Shown here: positions 1 through 7,323 of the stretch, piece by piece
How the letters are laid out: each line of letters begins with the position of its first letter
Position numbering within the stretch: position 1 is the stretch's first letter
From: Acidobacteriota bacterium
GTDB taxonomy: Bacteria; Acidobacteriota; Terriglobia; Bryobacterales; Bryobacteraceae
NCBI GenBank assembly: GCA_018268715.1
Contig: JAFDVZ010000007.1
Coordinates: forward strand, 914,106 to 978,105
Reading direction: 5' to 3'
DNA: 64,000 nucleotides
The notes under the pieces: model-generated
Database searches by the model: none
Told to the model about the DNA's origin: nothing
What the model saw: only the letters and a program-made list of their open reading frames with translations
Program-made: the position numbers and the translations under genes

Positions 1-253
1 TCTCAAAACCCGAGGCGGTCGCTTTCACCTGGTAAACGCCAGGCACCAATGAGGGGAATGCGTAGATTCCCGAAGTGTTCGTTTCTGTGGTTCGCGCCAC
101 GTTGGTCGCCGTGTTGGTGACCGTGATAGTCGCGTTGGGGACCAAAGCTCCGCTCTGATCCTTTACTTCGCCGGTAATCGATCCGGCAGTCTGGCCCAGC
201 GCCATGGCTGTAAAAAGGCACATGAGCCCAATGAGCAGCAGTGATCTTTTCAT
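1..253 (-). CDS. Oar-like TonB-dependent receptor, N-terminal fragment (continues off left edge)
   Basis: Only the first 84 codons are inside the window; the gene reads leftward and runs out of it. Translation from the ATG complementary to 251-253 gives a hydrophobic signal peptide (LLLIGLMCLFTAMALGQ) and then a beta-sandwich of the carboxypeptidase-regulatory-like type, with GSITGEVKDQSGALVPNA followed by TSGIYAFPSLVPGVYQV. This is how the Oar/SusC-like TonB-dependent receptors abundant in Solibacter relatives begin, and it matches the start of the complete receptor at 39691-43152 (GSIAGTITDPNGAVVPG, then GLYVFPSLPAGPYEV). The product would be an outer-membrane receptor for a large nutrient. 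A purine-rich stretch (GGGGTCTGCAATG on the coding strand) precedes the start. The ligand cannot be inferred, and the barrel is not visible. Confidence 0.85.
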   Translation of the reverse strand, partial: MKRSLLLIGLMCLFTAMALGQTAGSITGEVKDQSGALVPNATITVTNTATNVARTTETNTSGIYAFPSLVPGVYQVKATASGFE

Positions 254-767
254 TGCAGACCCCTTTTGCAAGATTGAGGCGATCGTGCTGTCCGCGAGAG
301 CCAGGTACTCTCGCGGCGTCGAATCGCGGAGCCGGAACAACATCATCCCGGTTCCCGGCTCCGATTCGTGTGTGAAGCGGCTCCGCGGGTGGCCAACATC
401 CCGCCGAAGCCTGAACGCACGCATCCGGCTGTGCGGCCGGACAGTGGCGTTGAATGGTGAGGCAAGCCCTCCGCGCGGCGCCCTGCGGTCTGGCGCTGGG
501 TGGAAGGACAATACGACCCGAATACGGCGGCGTCGCCGCGGGAGCCGACAGCATCCCGCGGTGTCCGACAGTCCTCGTTGACCGTCTCGCGAGCGACGAA
601 ACCATCATGGAAACTTGCGACCTCCTGAACGAGACCTCGGTTTCGATTTCGGGCTGGTGATTAGTCTATAACCAAATCGTGTTTTTGTGGAAGACCACTC
701 CTCGTTTGCCCGAAAGAAAGCGCTAAAGCCGTTCCGCCGGCCCCCGCCCCTGCTACCATCCGATTGA
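254..767. other. 514-bp intergenic region between divergent receptor and hrpB
   Basis: No convincing gene is present. Short open frames on both strands have arginine- and proline-rich compositions typical of GC-rich noise and lack ribosome-binding sites. The region must hold the promoter and long leader of the receptor at 1-253 and the promoter of hrpB. An AT-richer patch around 658-690 is the most promoter-like part on the hrpB side, but no clear -35/-10 pair could be picked. Confidence 0.5.
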
Positions 768-3134
768 GTGCGGCAACCCCTACCCGTCGATGCAATCGTT
801 TCCGATACTTTGGCGGTTCTCCGATCGCATCCGAACCTCGTGATCCTCGCGCCCCCCGGCGCTGGCAAGACCACGCGCATCCCCCGCGCCCTGCTGGCGC
901 TCGGCCTCGACGGCGCCGTCATCGTGCTCGAACCGCGACGTCTCGCCGCCCGCATGGCCGCCCGCCGCGTCGCCCACGAACTCGGCGAATCCCCCGGCGC
1001 CACCGTCGGTTACCAGGTGCGCTTTGAAGAATGCGGCGGCCCCAACACCCGGCTCTGGTATTGGACCGAAGGCGTCCTCACGCGCAAGCTCCTCGCCGAT
1101 CCTTCGCTCGCCGGCGTCAGCGTGGTCGTGCTCGACGAATTCCACGAACGTCACATCGATACGGACCTCGCCATCGCCCTGCTCCGCCGTCTCCAGCGCG
1201 TCTCGCGCCCCGATCTCCGCATCGTCGTCATGTCCGCCACCATGGCGCCTCAGCCCGTCGCCGACTACCTCGGCGGCGCCGCCATCCTCGAATCCGAAGG
1301 CCGCCTGTATCCCCTCGCCATCGAACACACGCCCCACTCCGCCCAGTCCCTCGAAGACCAACTCGCCGCCGCTCTCGAGCGCCTCACCGTCCAGGGCGTC
1401 GACGGCGACATCCTCGCCTTCCTGCCCGGCGCCGCCGAAATCCGCCGCGCCCAGCGCGCCTGCGAACGCCTCGCCGACCGCGCCGGACTCGCCGTCGTTC
1501 CCCTCCACGGCGACCTCTCGCCCGCCGAGCAGGACCGCGCCGTTTCCCCCGGCCCGCGCCCCAAGCTCATCCTCTCCACCAACGTCGCCGAAAGCTCCAT
1601 CACCATCGAAGGCGTCACCACCGTCATCGACAGCGGCCTCGCCCGCATCGCCGTCAACTCGCCCTGGACCGGTCTGCCCTCGCTCAACGTCTCCCGCATC
1701 AGCAAGGCCTCGGCCCGTCAGCGCGCGGGCCGCGCCGGCCGCATCCGCCCCGGCCGCGTGATTCGTCTCTATTCGGAGGACGACTTCGCGCGCCGCCCCG
1801 AACACGACACCCCCGAGATCCACCGCCGCGAGTTATCGCAGGTGTTGCTCGATCTGGAGGCCATGGGCGCCGGCGATCTCGTCTGGTTCGATCCGCCCCC
1901 CGAAGCGGCGCTCTCGGCCGCGCGAACTCTGCTTGACCGCCTCGGCGCGACGGGCCCCACCGGACTCACCGCCGCCGGCCGCGAGATGGCCCGCCTGCCC
2001 TTGCACCCGCGCCTTGCCCGCATGGTCGTTGAAGGCAAGCGCCGCCGGGCGGGAGAATCCGCCTGCGCCGCCGCCGCCGCGCTCAGCGCCGGAGACCGTC
2101 CCGCCGACCGTTCCACCCACCCCGCCCCATCCGACCTCCTGCTGATGATCGAACGCGATTGGCCGCCGCTCACCCGCCGCGTCTACGACCAGGTGCGGCG
2201 CGCCGCCGGGAACCCGCGCGGGAGCGACGAACAGGGCCTGTTGATGGCCGTCCTCAGCGCCTTCCCCGACCGCGTGGCGCGCCGCCAGAAAGCCGACGAA
2301 TACGTGCTCGCGGGCGGCGGCTCGGCCCTGCTTTCGGAATCGAGCGCCGTTCGCGGCGAACAGTTCCTGGTCGCCGTCGACATCGAATCGCGCCGCGAGC
2401 GAGGGCTGCCGCTCATCCGCATCGCCAGCGCCATCCGCCCGGATTGGCTGCTCGATCTCTACCCCCACCGCATCGTCGAATCGAGCGCCGTCGAATGGAA
2501 CCGCGCCGCCGAACGCGTCGAAGCCGTGGACGCGCTCCTCTACGACGGCCTCGCCATCGACGAAACCCGCGGCGCCATGCCCGATCCGGCCGCGGCCTCG
2601 GCCCTGCTCTACGACAAGGCGCAAGCCGCGGGTCTTCAGCGCTTCTTCGACGCCGATGAGCTGAACGCCTTCCTCGCCCGCGCCGCCTTCGCCGCGCGCA
2701 ACGCCGCCATGCCCGCCATCGCTGAGGCCGACCTCCAGGCCGCCCTCCGCGATCTCTGCGAAGGCCGCCGTTGTTTCGCGGAACTCGAAAAACAGGATCT
2801 GATCGGCGCGTTGCGGGGCCGCGCGCCCGCCCTCGCGCGTCTTGAGGAAGTGGCCCCGGCCCGCATCCGCCTGCCCGGCGGCCGTCAGGTGCGCGTCAAC
2901 TACGAACTCGACAAGGCCCCCTGGATCGCCTCCCGCCTTCAGGATTTCTTCGGAATGCGTGAAACTCCGCGCATCGCCGGAACCCCGCTGGTCATCCATC
3001 TATTAGCTCCGAACCACCGTCCGGTTCAGATGACCACGGATCTTGCGGGATTCTGGGAGCGGCTTTATCCGCAGGTCCGGCGCGAATTGTCCAGGCGCTA
3101 TCCAAGGCACTCCTGGCCTGAGCGGCCCGAGTAG
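768..3134 (+). CDS. hrpB: ATP-dependent helicase HrpB
   Basis: 788-residue DEAH-family RNA helicase-like protein of the HrpB type, close to the usual length of about 800-850. Motifs appear in order: Walker A GAGKTT at residues 31-36, the DEAH-box variant DEFH at 123-126, SAT at 156-158, motif V in STNVAESSITIEGV near 270-283, and motif VI QRAGRAGR at 318-325. A helicase-associated region follows, and the C-terminus has the HrpB signature (RRELSRRYPRHSWPE). The start is a GTG at 768; no ATG lies upstream in frame near it. HrpB proteins are widespread, but their substrate is poorly defined, and they are linked to RNA processing. The gene stands alone, divergent from the receptor at the left edge. 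The identification is firm; the physiological role is not. Confidence 0.95.
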   Translation: MRQPLPVDAIVSDTLAVLRSHPNLVILAPPGAGKTTRIPRALLALGLDGAVIVLEPRRLAARMAARRVAHELGESPGATVGYQVRFEECGGPNTRLWYWTEGVLTRKLLADPSLAGVSVVVLDEFHERHIDTDLAIALLRRLQRVSRPDLRIVVMSATMAPQPVADYLGGAAILESEGRLYPLAIEHTPHSAQSLEDQLAAALERLTVQGVDGDILAFLPGAAEIRRAQRACERLADRAGLAVVPLHGDLSPAEQDRAVSPGPRPKLILSTNVAESSITIEGVTTVIDSGLARIAVNSPWTGLPSLNVSRISKASARQRAGRAGRIRPGRVIRLYSEDDFARRPEHDTPEIHRRELSQVLLDLEAMGAGDLVWFDPPPEAALSAARTLLDRLGATGPTGLTAAGREMARLPLHPRLARMVVEGKRRRAGESACAAAAALSAGDRPADRSTHPAPSDLLLMIERDWPPLTRRVYDQVRRAAGNPRGSDEQGLLMAVLSAFPDRVARRQKADEYVLAGGGSALLSESSAVRGEQFLVAVDIESRRERGLPLIRIASAIRPDWLLDLYPHRIVESSAVEWNRAAERVEAVDALLYDGLAIDETRGAMPDPAAASALLYDKAQAAGLQRFFDADELNAFLARAAFAARNAAMPAIAEADLQAALRDLCEGRRCFAELEKQDLIGALRGRAPALARLEEVAPARIRLPGGRQVRVNYELDKAPWIASRLQDFFGMRETPRIAGTPLVIHLLAPNHRPVQMTTDLAGFWERLYPQVRRELSRRYPRHSWPERPE

Positions 3135-3266
3135 CAAACCTGGCGCTTCAGTCGTGTGTTATGCTAGCGATCAGTAATCTACTGGAGATTACCCCTCCCG
3201 TTTAACTCGCTCCTGGTCAAGCAATCGGCGCACAGCCGGCGTTTACGGTCACCGCTTTATACCTCT

Positions 3267-3647
3267 ATGGGGAAGAACGAAAAGAAGAAGATCCTGGCAG
3301 TACTGGAAGACCTGTTGTTTACGGTCAAAATCAACGATCTCGCGAAAAGGACGGGGCTCGACGTAGAGTTCGTCAAGTCGGAGAAAGACGCGCTCGAAAA
3401 GGCCAAACACAAACCGGCGCTCATCATTCTGGATCTGAATGCGAACGCGGTTCAGCCGTTGAAGCTGATCCACCGGCTCAAGGAAGACGACGACACGAAG
3501 AAGATCAGTCTGATCGGCTATGTCTCGCACGTGCAGGGCGAGCTGAAGCAGAAGGCGCACGACGCCGGTTGCGACATCGTACTGGCCCGCTCGGCATTTT
3601 CGACGAATCTGCCGATGCTGCTGAAACGCCACGCCAGCCACATCTAG
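3267..3647 (+). CDS. Degenerate CheY-like receiver-domain protein
   Basis: 126-residue single-domain protein with the receiver fold pattern. A hydrophobic strand leads to E14-D15 (VLEDL). The probable phosphoacceptor is D56 in LIILDLNAN, a small hydroxyl residue is present at S87 (GYVSH), and the C-terminal strand ends VLARSAF, where the normally invariant lysine is replaced by R108. The first acidic pocket position is glutamate rather than aspartate. The aspartate is kept but the lysine is lost, so phosphorylation-dependent switching may be altered or absent. No kinase or output gene is adjacent: hrpB lies upstream on the same strand, and the DinB gene converges downstream. Start chosen: ATG at 3267. 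Confidence 0.75.
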   Translation: MGKNEKKKILAVLEDLLFTVKINDLAKRTGLDVEFVKSEKDALEKAKHKPALIILDLNANAVQPLKLIHRLKEDDDTKKISLIGYVSHVQGELKQKAHDAGCDIVLARSAFSTNLPMLLKRHASHI

Positions 3648-3695
3648 CTAGCTAGTTAGACCAGTCGCGAAATCAAGTGGGCGGCCCACAAGTCA

Positions 3696-3720
3696 CCAGG
3701 CGAGCCTTCAACTCGCCTGG
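3696..3720. terminator. Hairpin between convergent receiver and DinB genes
   Basis: Perfect 9-bp inverted repeat: CCAGGCGAG (3696-3704), 7-nt loop, CTCGCCTGG (3712-3720). It overlaps the last codons of the DinB gene and lies 49 bp after the receiver stop codon. There is no T-run on either side, so this is a possible bidirectional transcription end rather than a textbook intrinsic terminator. Confidence 0.45.
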
Positions 3721-4223
3721 CCGAGGGCCCTCGCCACTTTCACGGTCACAATCGCCGCCCCCACATGCCGCTGGCTATGTTCAGCGATGTGGTGCACCAA
3801 CCCGCCCACGGTCGTGGGCAGCCGCTTCCGTCCCACGCCCCGTTCCTCATGCCAGGTCCGCGGGTCCAGCGCCTCCACCACGGCCAGACACCGCCTCAGC
3901 ATCCACTCCAACTCGCTGAACAACTCCTCGCGGGAAGCTCCCGGCGCCATTTCCGTTCGCAACCCGGCCAACTGTTCCTCGGTCAACTGCGCGTTTTGCA
4001 GATAAGTCGTCAACCGGTCCGCGCTCCGGCCAATATGCCGGATATGAAATCCCACCGGACCCAGCCCGAACGGCCTCGCCCACAGTTGCTCCGGAGTCAG
4101 CCCCTCGGTCCACTCCGCCAGGTCCTCGCGCACCTGCGTCAACGAATACACCAGCGGCCGGGCCGCCGGATGCACGGCTAACTCCGGCCCGCGCATCCAG
4201 GGTTCAGGTAATCTCTCGCTCAT
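3708..4223 (-). CDS. DinB-family metal-dependent protein
   Basis: 171-residue four-helix-bundle protein of the DinB/YfiT superfamily. The spaced histidines expected for the metal triad are present: H60/H63 in GFHIRHIG, then HH at 144-145, H149 and H153 in EHSQRHVG. Known relatives include bacillithiol- or mycothiol-dependent transferases and many uncharacterised hydrolase-like proteins, so the reaction cannot be assigned. It begins 3 bp after the stop of the dehydratase gene upstream (4227-5480), so the two are probably cotranscribed. This suggests a link to sugar-acid metabolism, or a protective role in the same operon. The ATG at 4223 is the natural start. Confidence 0.85.
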   Translation of the reverse strand: MSERLPEPWMRGPELAVHPAARPLVYSLTQVREDLAEWTEGLTPEQLWARPFGLGPVGFHIRHIGRSADRLTTYLQNAQLTEEQLAGLRTEMAPGASREELFSELEWMLRRCLAVVEALDPRTWHEERGVGRKRLPTTVGGLVHHIAEHSQRHVGAAIVTVKVARALGQAS

Positions 4224-4226
4224 AAC

Positions 4227-5480
4227 TCACTCAAAGAAAGGTTCGCCCGACTTACGATACCGGTAAGCCGCATCTTCGTCTAACTCCACGCCCAGTCCCG
4301 GCGCATCGGGAACCCTCACCCGGCCATTGCGGATCAGCGGCTCCGTCGCGCCTTTCACCAGCGAATCGAAGAAGGGCACGGACGCGGCGTGCCATTCAAT
4401 CGCCAGCAAGTTAGGCGTCGAGGCGCCTAAGTGGACTCCCGCCATCGTCCCAATCGGGCTGCTGATGTTATGCCAGGTCAGATTGACATAGTGCATGTCC
4501 GCCAGATCGGCTAACTTCCGCCCTTCCCACAGCCCCAGCTTCTGCACATCCGGGGCCAGCACCCTCAGCCCGGCTTCCGTCATCAATCGTTCGAAGTCCA
4601 CGCGTTCGTAATGATTCTCGCCGGTTGCGATCACCGCGGAGGTCGCCCGCTGCACCTCGCCGATGGCCCGAACATTGGCCGGCGGGACAGGATCCTCGAG
4701 CCACAGCAAGCGGAACGGCTCCAGCGCCCGAGCCAGCCGGATCGCGGCGTCCACCCCATAATTCCAATGACAATCGATGGCCAGGCCGACTCCTCCGCCC
4801 ACCGCCGCGCGCACCGCTCGCACCAGGCCCGCCGCGTAATCCACCTCGCCCGGACTCAGGTCGCGGTTGTACTCATCGGTCTCATACGGCGTGGGAACGT
4901 CCACGTCGAACTTGAGAATCCGGAACCCCTGCGCGGCCATATGTTGCGCCTGCGCCGCGAACTGGTCGGCCGACAGATGCCCGCCCTCGGCCTTGTCCCA
5001 GCCATGATGTTTCAGGCTGACGGCGCCGCTCCCGCCCGCCGAACCCGGCCCCTCGCCCGCCATCCAGCCGGGCGTGCGGGGAACCAGCAGCGGCGTGATG
5101 CTCGAAAGCGCCTCGCCCGCGTGGCAATCGGCGTACACCGTCACGCTGTCGCGATACTTGCCGCCCAGCAGTTGCCACACCGGCATGCCGTGCCGCTTGC
5201 CGATGGCGTCCAGCAGCGCCGTCTCAATCCCTCCGATGGCGTGCCACGCCACGCCCGCCGACGCGTGCGTCACCGCGGACCGCATCCGCCGCAACACGCG
5301 ATCGATGGAGGTGGGATCCTCGCCGGCCAGCAGCCCGGAGAATTCGCGGATTACCGCGGTAAGGCCCGGCGCCATGAAGGCCTCGCCGTAGCCCGTGATC
5401 TTTTCATCGGTCTCCACCTTGATGAGGGTCCAATCGAAGTTGGCTTCCATCACCGCCGTGGAGATCTTCACAATGCGCAT
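4227..5480 (-). CDS. Enolase-superfamily (mandelate racemase/muconate lactonizing type) sugar-acid dehydratase
   Basis: 417-residue member of the MR/MLE branch of the enolase superfamily. An N-terminal capping domain (MRIVKISTAVMEANFDWTLI) precedes a TIM barrel with the three metal ligands in the usual order: D236 (AIDCHWNYG), E262 (WLEDPVP) and E288 (ATGENH). K190-F-D192 (ILKFDVD) lies on the second barrel strand, and H238 and H337 (WHNISSP) are candidate acid/base residues, a layout typical of sugar-acid dehydratases. It lies 53 bp from, and divergent to, a GntP-type gluconate permease, so uptake and dehydration of an aldonic or uronic acid is the likely joint role. The exact substrate is not determined. 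An insertion around residues 125-165 (GSAGGSGAV region) is longer than in many relatives. Start: ATG at 5480. Confidence 0.88.
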   Translation of the reverse strand: MRIVKISTAVMEANFDWTLIKVETDEKITGYGEAFMAPGLTAVIREFSGLLAGEDPTSIDRVLRRMRSAVTHASAGVAWHAIGGIETALLDAIGKRHGMPVWQLLGGKYRDSVTVYADCHAGEALSSITPLLVPRTPGWMAGEGPGSAGGSGAVSLKHHGWDKAEGGHLSADQFAAQAQHMAAQGFRILKFDVDVPTPYETDEYNRDLSPGEVDYAAGLVRAVRAAVGGGVGLAIDCHWNYGVDAAIRLARALEPFRLLWLEDPVPPANVRAIGEVQRATSAVIATGENHYERVDFERLMTEAGLRVLAPDVQKLGLWEGRKLADLADMHYVNLTWHNISSPIGTMAGVHLGASTPNLLAIEWHAASVPFFDSLVKGATEPLIRNGRVRVPDAPGLGVELDEDAAYRYRKSGEPFFE

Positions 5481-5533
5481 ACGAAACGATCAGTATGTCA
5501 TGCGGGGCCGGGCGTTGATATAAACTCCCAGCT

Positions 5534-6853
5534 ATGGCCCTGGCCGTGCTCGCCGTCGCGATCGTTCTGCTGCTCATCCTGATCGGCCTGAAGATCGACG
5601 CCTTCCTGGCCCTGCTGGTGGTGGCCTTCCTCGCCGGAGTGCTGAACGGCATGAGCCCCGACGCGGCCCTGAAGTCGCTGTTGAAGGGCGTGGGCGACAC
5701 TATCGGAAGCCTCGGCCTCATCGTCGTATTCGGAGCCATTCTCGGCAAGACGATTGAAGAGAGCGGGGCGGCGCACGCCATCGCCACCTGGCTCACCGGC
5801 AAGTTCGGAATCAGCCGCGTCCAGCACGCGGTGTTGATCACGGCGTTTCTGGTCGGTCTCGCCATGTTCTTCCAGCCGGCGTTCTTCCTGCTGATCCCGC
5901 TCATCTACACGCTATCGGCGTCCACCGGTCTGCCGCTCATCCAGTTGGCCATTCCCTTCTGCTCGGCGCTCTCGGTCACCCACGGCTTCCTGCCGCCGCA
6001 CCCCGGCGTCACCGCCGTCGCCGTCACCCTGCACGCCGACGTGAATCGGACGTTGCTCTACGGCCTGATCATCGGCGTTCCGACGATGCTGGTGGCCGGA
6101 CCCATCCTCGCCCGCCTGGTCCGCGGCATCCATACCCAGCCTCCCGCCCGCCTGTTCCGGGAGCGTAAGTTCGCGCCGGAGGATCTGCCCGGCCTCGGCC
6201 CCAGCCTGGCCGCCGTGCTCGCGCCTATTCTCATCATGCTGGCCGGCTCCGCCATCGCCCTCACCACCAGCGGCGGCAACGCCCTGGGCTCCGCCGTACG
6301 CTTCGTGAGCGAACCCAACGTAGTGCTCTTCCTCGCCGTTCTGCTGGCGTTCTATCTGCTCGGCATCCGCCGCCGTCAAAGCGTCGAATCGCTGATGAAG
6401 CAGGTGGCCGAAGCGATCGCCTCCGTCTCCCCCGCGCTATTCGTCGTCGCGGGCGGCGGAGCCTTCAAGCAGGTGCTGCTCGATGGCGGCACGGGCGAAG
6501 CCGTACGCGCCCTGGTCAGCCAGATGAACGTTTCCCCGCTCCTGCTGGCCTGGGGCGCGGCGGCGCTGTTACGCGGCGCTGTAGGCAGCGCCACGGTGGC
6601 CGCCATCACGGCCGCGGGCATCGTGCTGCCCATCGTGCCGTCCAGTGGAGTGCGGCCCGAATTGATCACGCTCGCCATCGGCGCGGGCAGCATCTCGCTG
6701 TCTCACTTCAGCGATTCGGGCTTCTGGATCTTCAAGGAGTATTTCGATCTCGACGTCCGCCAGACTCTCGCCACCTGGACCCTCATGGAGGTTGTCATCG
6801 GCCTGCTGGGCCTCGTCGGAGTCCTGGTGCTGAACCTGGTCCTGGGCGCCTGA
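5534..6853 (+). CDS. GntP-family gluconate/sugar-acid proton symporter
   Basis: 439-residue polytopic membrane protein with roughly 12-14 hydrophobic segments and GntP-family signatures, including LGKTIEESGAA near residue 75, FFQPAFFLLIPLIYTLS, and the conserved GFLPPHPG motif near residue 155. The C-terminal SHFSDSGFWIFKEYF is also characteristic. GntP proteins import gluconate and related hydroxy-acids with protons across the inner membrane. The divergent dehydratase at 4227-5480 supports a sugar-acid substrate. A TATAAA sequence lies just ahead of the ATG at 5534. The last 36 codons lie inside a 290-bp tandem duplication (6744-7323); the reading frame stays intact, and the extra tail copy lies downstream. 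Confidence 0.92.
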   Translation: MALAVLAVAIVLLLILIGLKIDAFLALLVVAFLAGVLNGMSPDAALKSLLKGVGDTIGSLGLIVVFGAILGKTIEESGAAHAIATWLTGKFGISRVQHAVLITAFLVGLAMFFQPAFFLLIPLIYTLSASTGLPLIQLAIPFCSALSVTHGFLPPHPGVTAVAVTLHADVNRTLLYGLIIGVPTMLVAGPILARLVRGIHTQPPARLFRERKFAPEDLPGLGPSLAAVLAPILIMLAGSAIALTTSGGNALGSAVRFVSEPNVVLFLAVLLAFYLLGIRRRQSVESLMKQVAEAIASVSPALFVVAGGGAFKQVLLDGGTGEAVRALVSQMNVSPLLLAWGAAALLRGAVGSATVAAITAAGIVLPIVPSSGVRPELITLAIGAGSISLSHFSDSGFWIFKEYFDLDVRQTLATWTLMEVVIGLLGLVGVLVLNLVLGA

Positions 6854-7033
6854 CCCTCACCAGATCCGGCAGGCGTTCGCGCGCACCATCGGCTGGCCGG
6901 CCTTGCACGAAAACGCCTTCTGGAACTCCTGGCTGTTGCCCACCACGCCGTTCACGCGGAACTCGCCCGGCGAATGCGGATCCACCGCCGCCAGCATCCG
7001 CGAAAACTCGGGCCGCGTGTTGGCGCGCCACAA
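6744..7033. repeat. 290-bp tandem direct repeat, copy 1
   Basis: Copy 1 of an exact-length direct tandem duplication with period 290. It holds the true 3' end of the GntP gene (6744-6853), the short intergenic stretch, and a second, truncated 3' end of the M13 peptidase gene on the minus strand (6857-7033). It aligns to 7034-7323 without gaps and with four substitutions by eye (around 6766, 6795, 6880 and 7026). Confidence 0.95.
6857..7033 (-). pseudogene. Duplicated 3' fragment of the M13 peptidase gene
   Basis: On the minus strand this stretch encodes the last 58 residues of the M13 peptidase at 7147-9144, including the terminal CRIW motif and stop codon, but has no start codon and no catalytic region. 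Two substitutions relative to the intact gene change residues (C to R near the start of the fragment, P to A close to the end), as expected for relaxed constraint. It is a by-product of the 290-bp duplication. Confidence 0.85.
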
Positions 7034-7143
7034 TCGATCTCGACGTCCGCCAGACCCTCGCCACCTGGACCCTCATGGAGGTCGTCATCGGCCTGCTGGG
7101 CCTCGTCGGAGTCCTGGTGCTGAACCTGGTCCTGGGCGCCTGA
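7034..7143 (+). pseudogene. Duplicated 3' fragment of the GntP permease gene
   Basis: This repeats the last 36 codons and the stop codon of the permease gene, without a start. The two differences from the intact copy are synonymous (ACT/ACC and GTT/GTC). It lies between the peptidase fragment and the true peptidase stop codon. Confidence 0.85.
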
Positions 7144-7323
7144 CCCTCACCAGATCCGGCAGGCGTTCGGGCGCACCATCGGCTGGCCGGCCTTGCACGA
7201 AAACGCCTTCTGGAACTCCTGGCTGTTGCCCACCACGCCGTTCACGCGGAACTCGCCCGGCGAATGCGGATCCACCGCCGCCAGCATCCGCGAAAACTCG
7301 GGCCGCGTGTTGGCGCACCACAA
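7034..7323. repeat. 290-bp tandem direct repeat, copy 2
   Basis: Copy 2 of the 290-bp duplication, directly abutting copy 1. It holds an orphan copy of the GntP 3' end (7034-7143) and the true 3' end of the M13 peptidase gene. No transposase, target-site duplication or terminal inverted repeat is visible, so unequal exchange or replication slippage at a convergent gene junction is more likely than insertion. Confidence 0.95.

Noticed and set aside
780..1823. Long open frame opposite hrpB (similar ones opposite the Nfn, kinase-like, Tad and other genes)
   Set aside because: These frames mirror the third-position GC bias of the real genes, have Gly/Ala/Arg/Asp-rich low-complexity products, no domain similarity and no ribosome-binding sites.
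6744..7323. Insertion sequence or integron at the 290-bp repeat
   Set aside because: No transposase, terminal inverted repeat or target duplication; the repeated DNA is simply the ends of the neighbouring genes.
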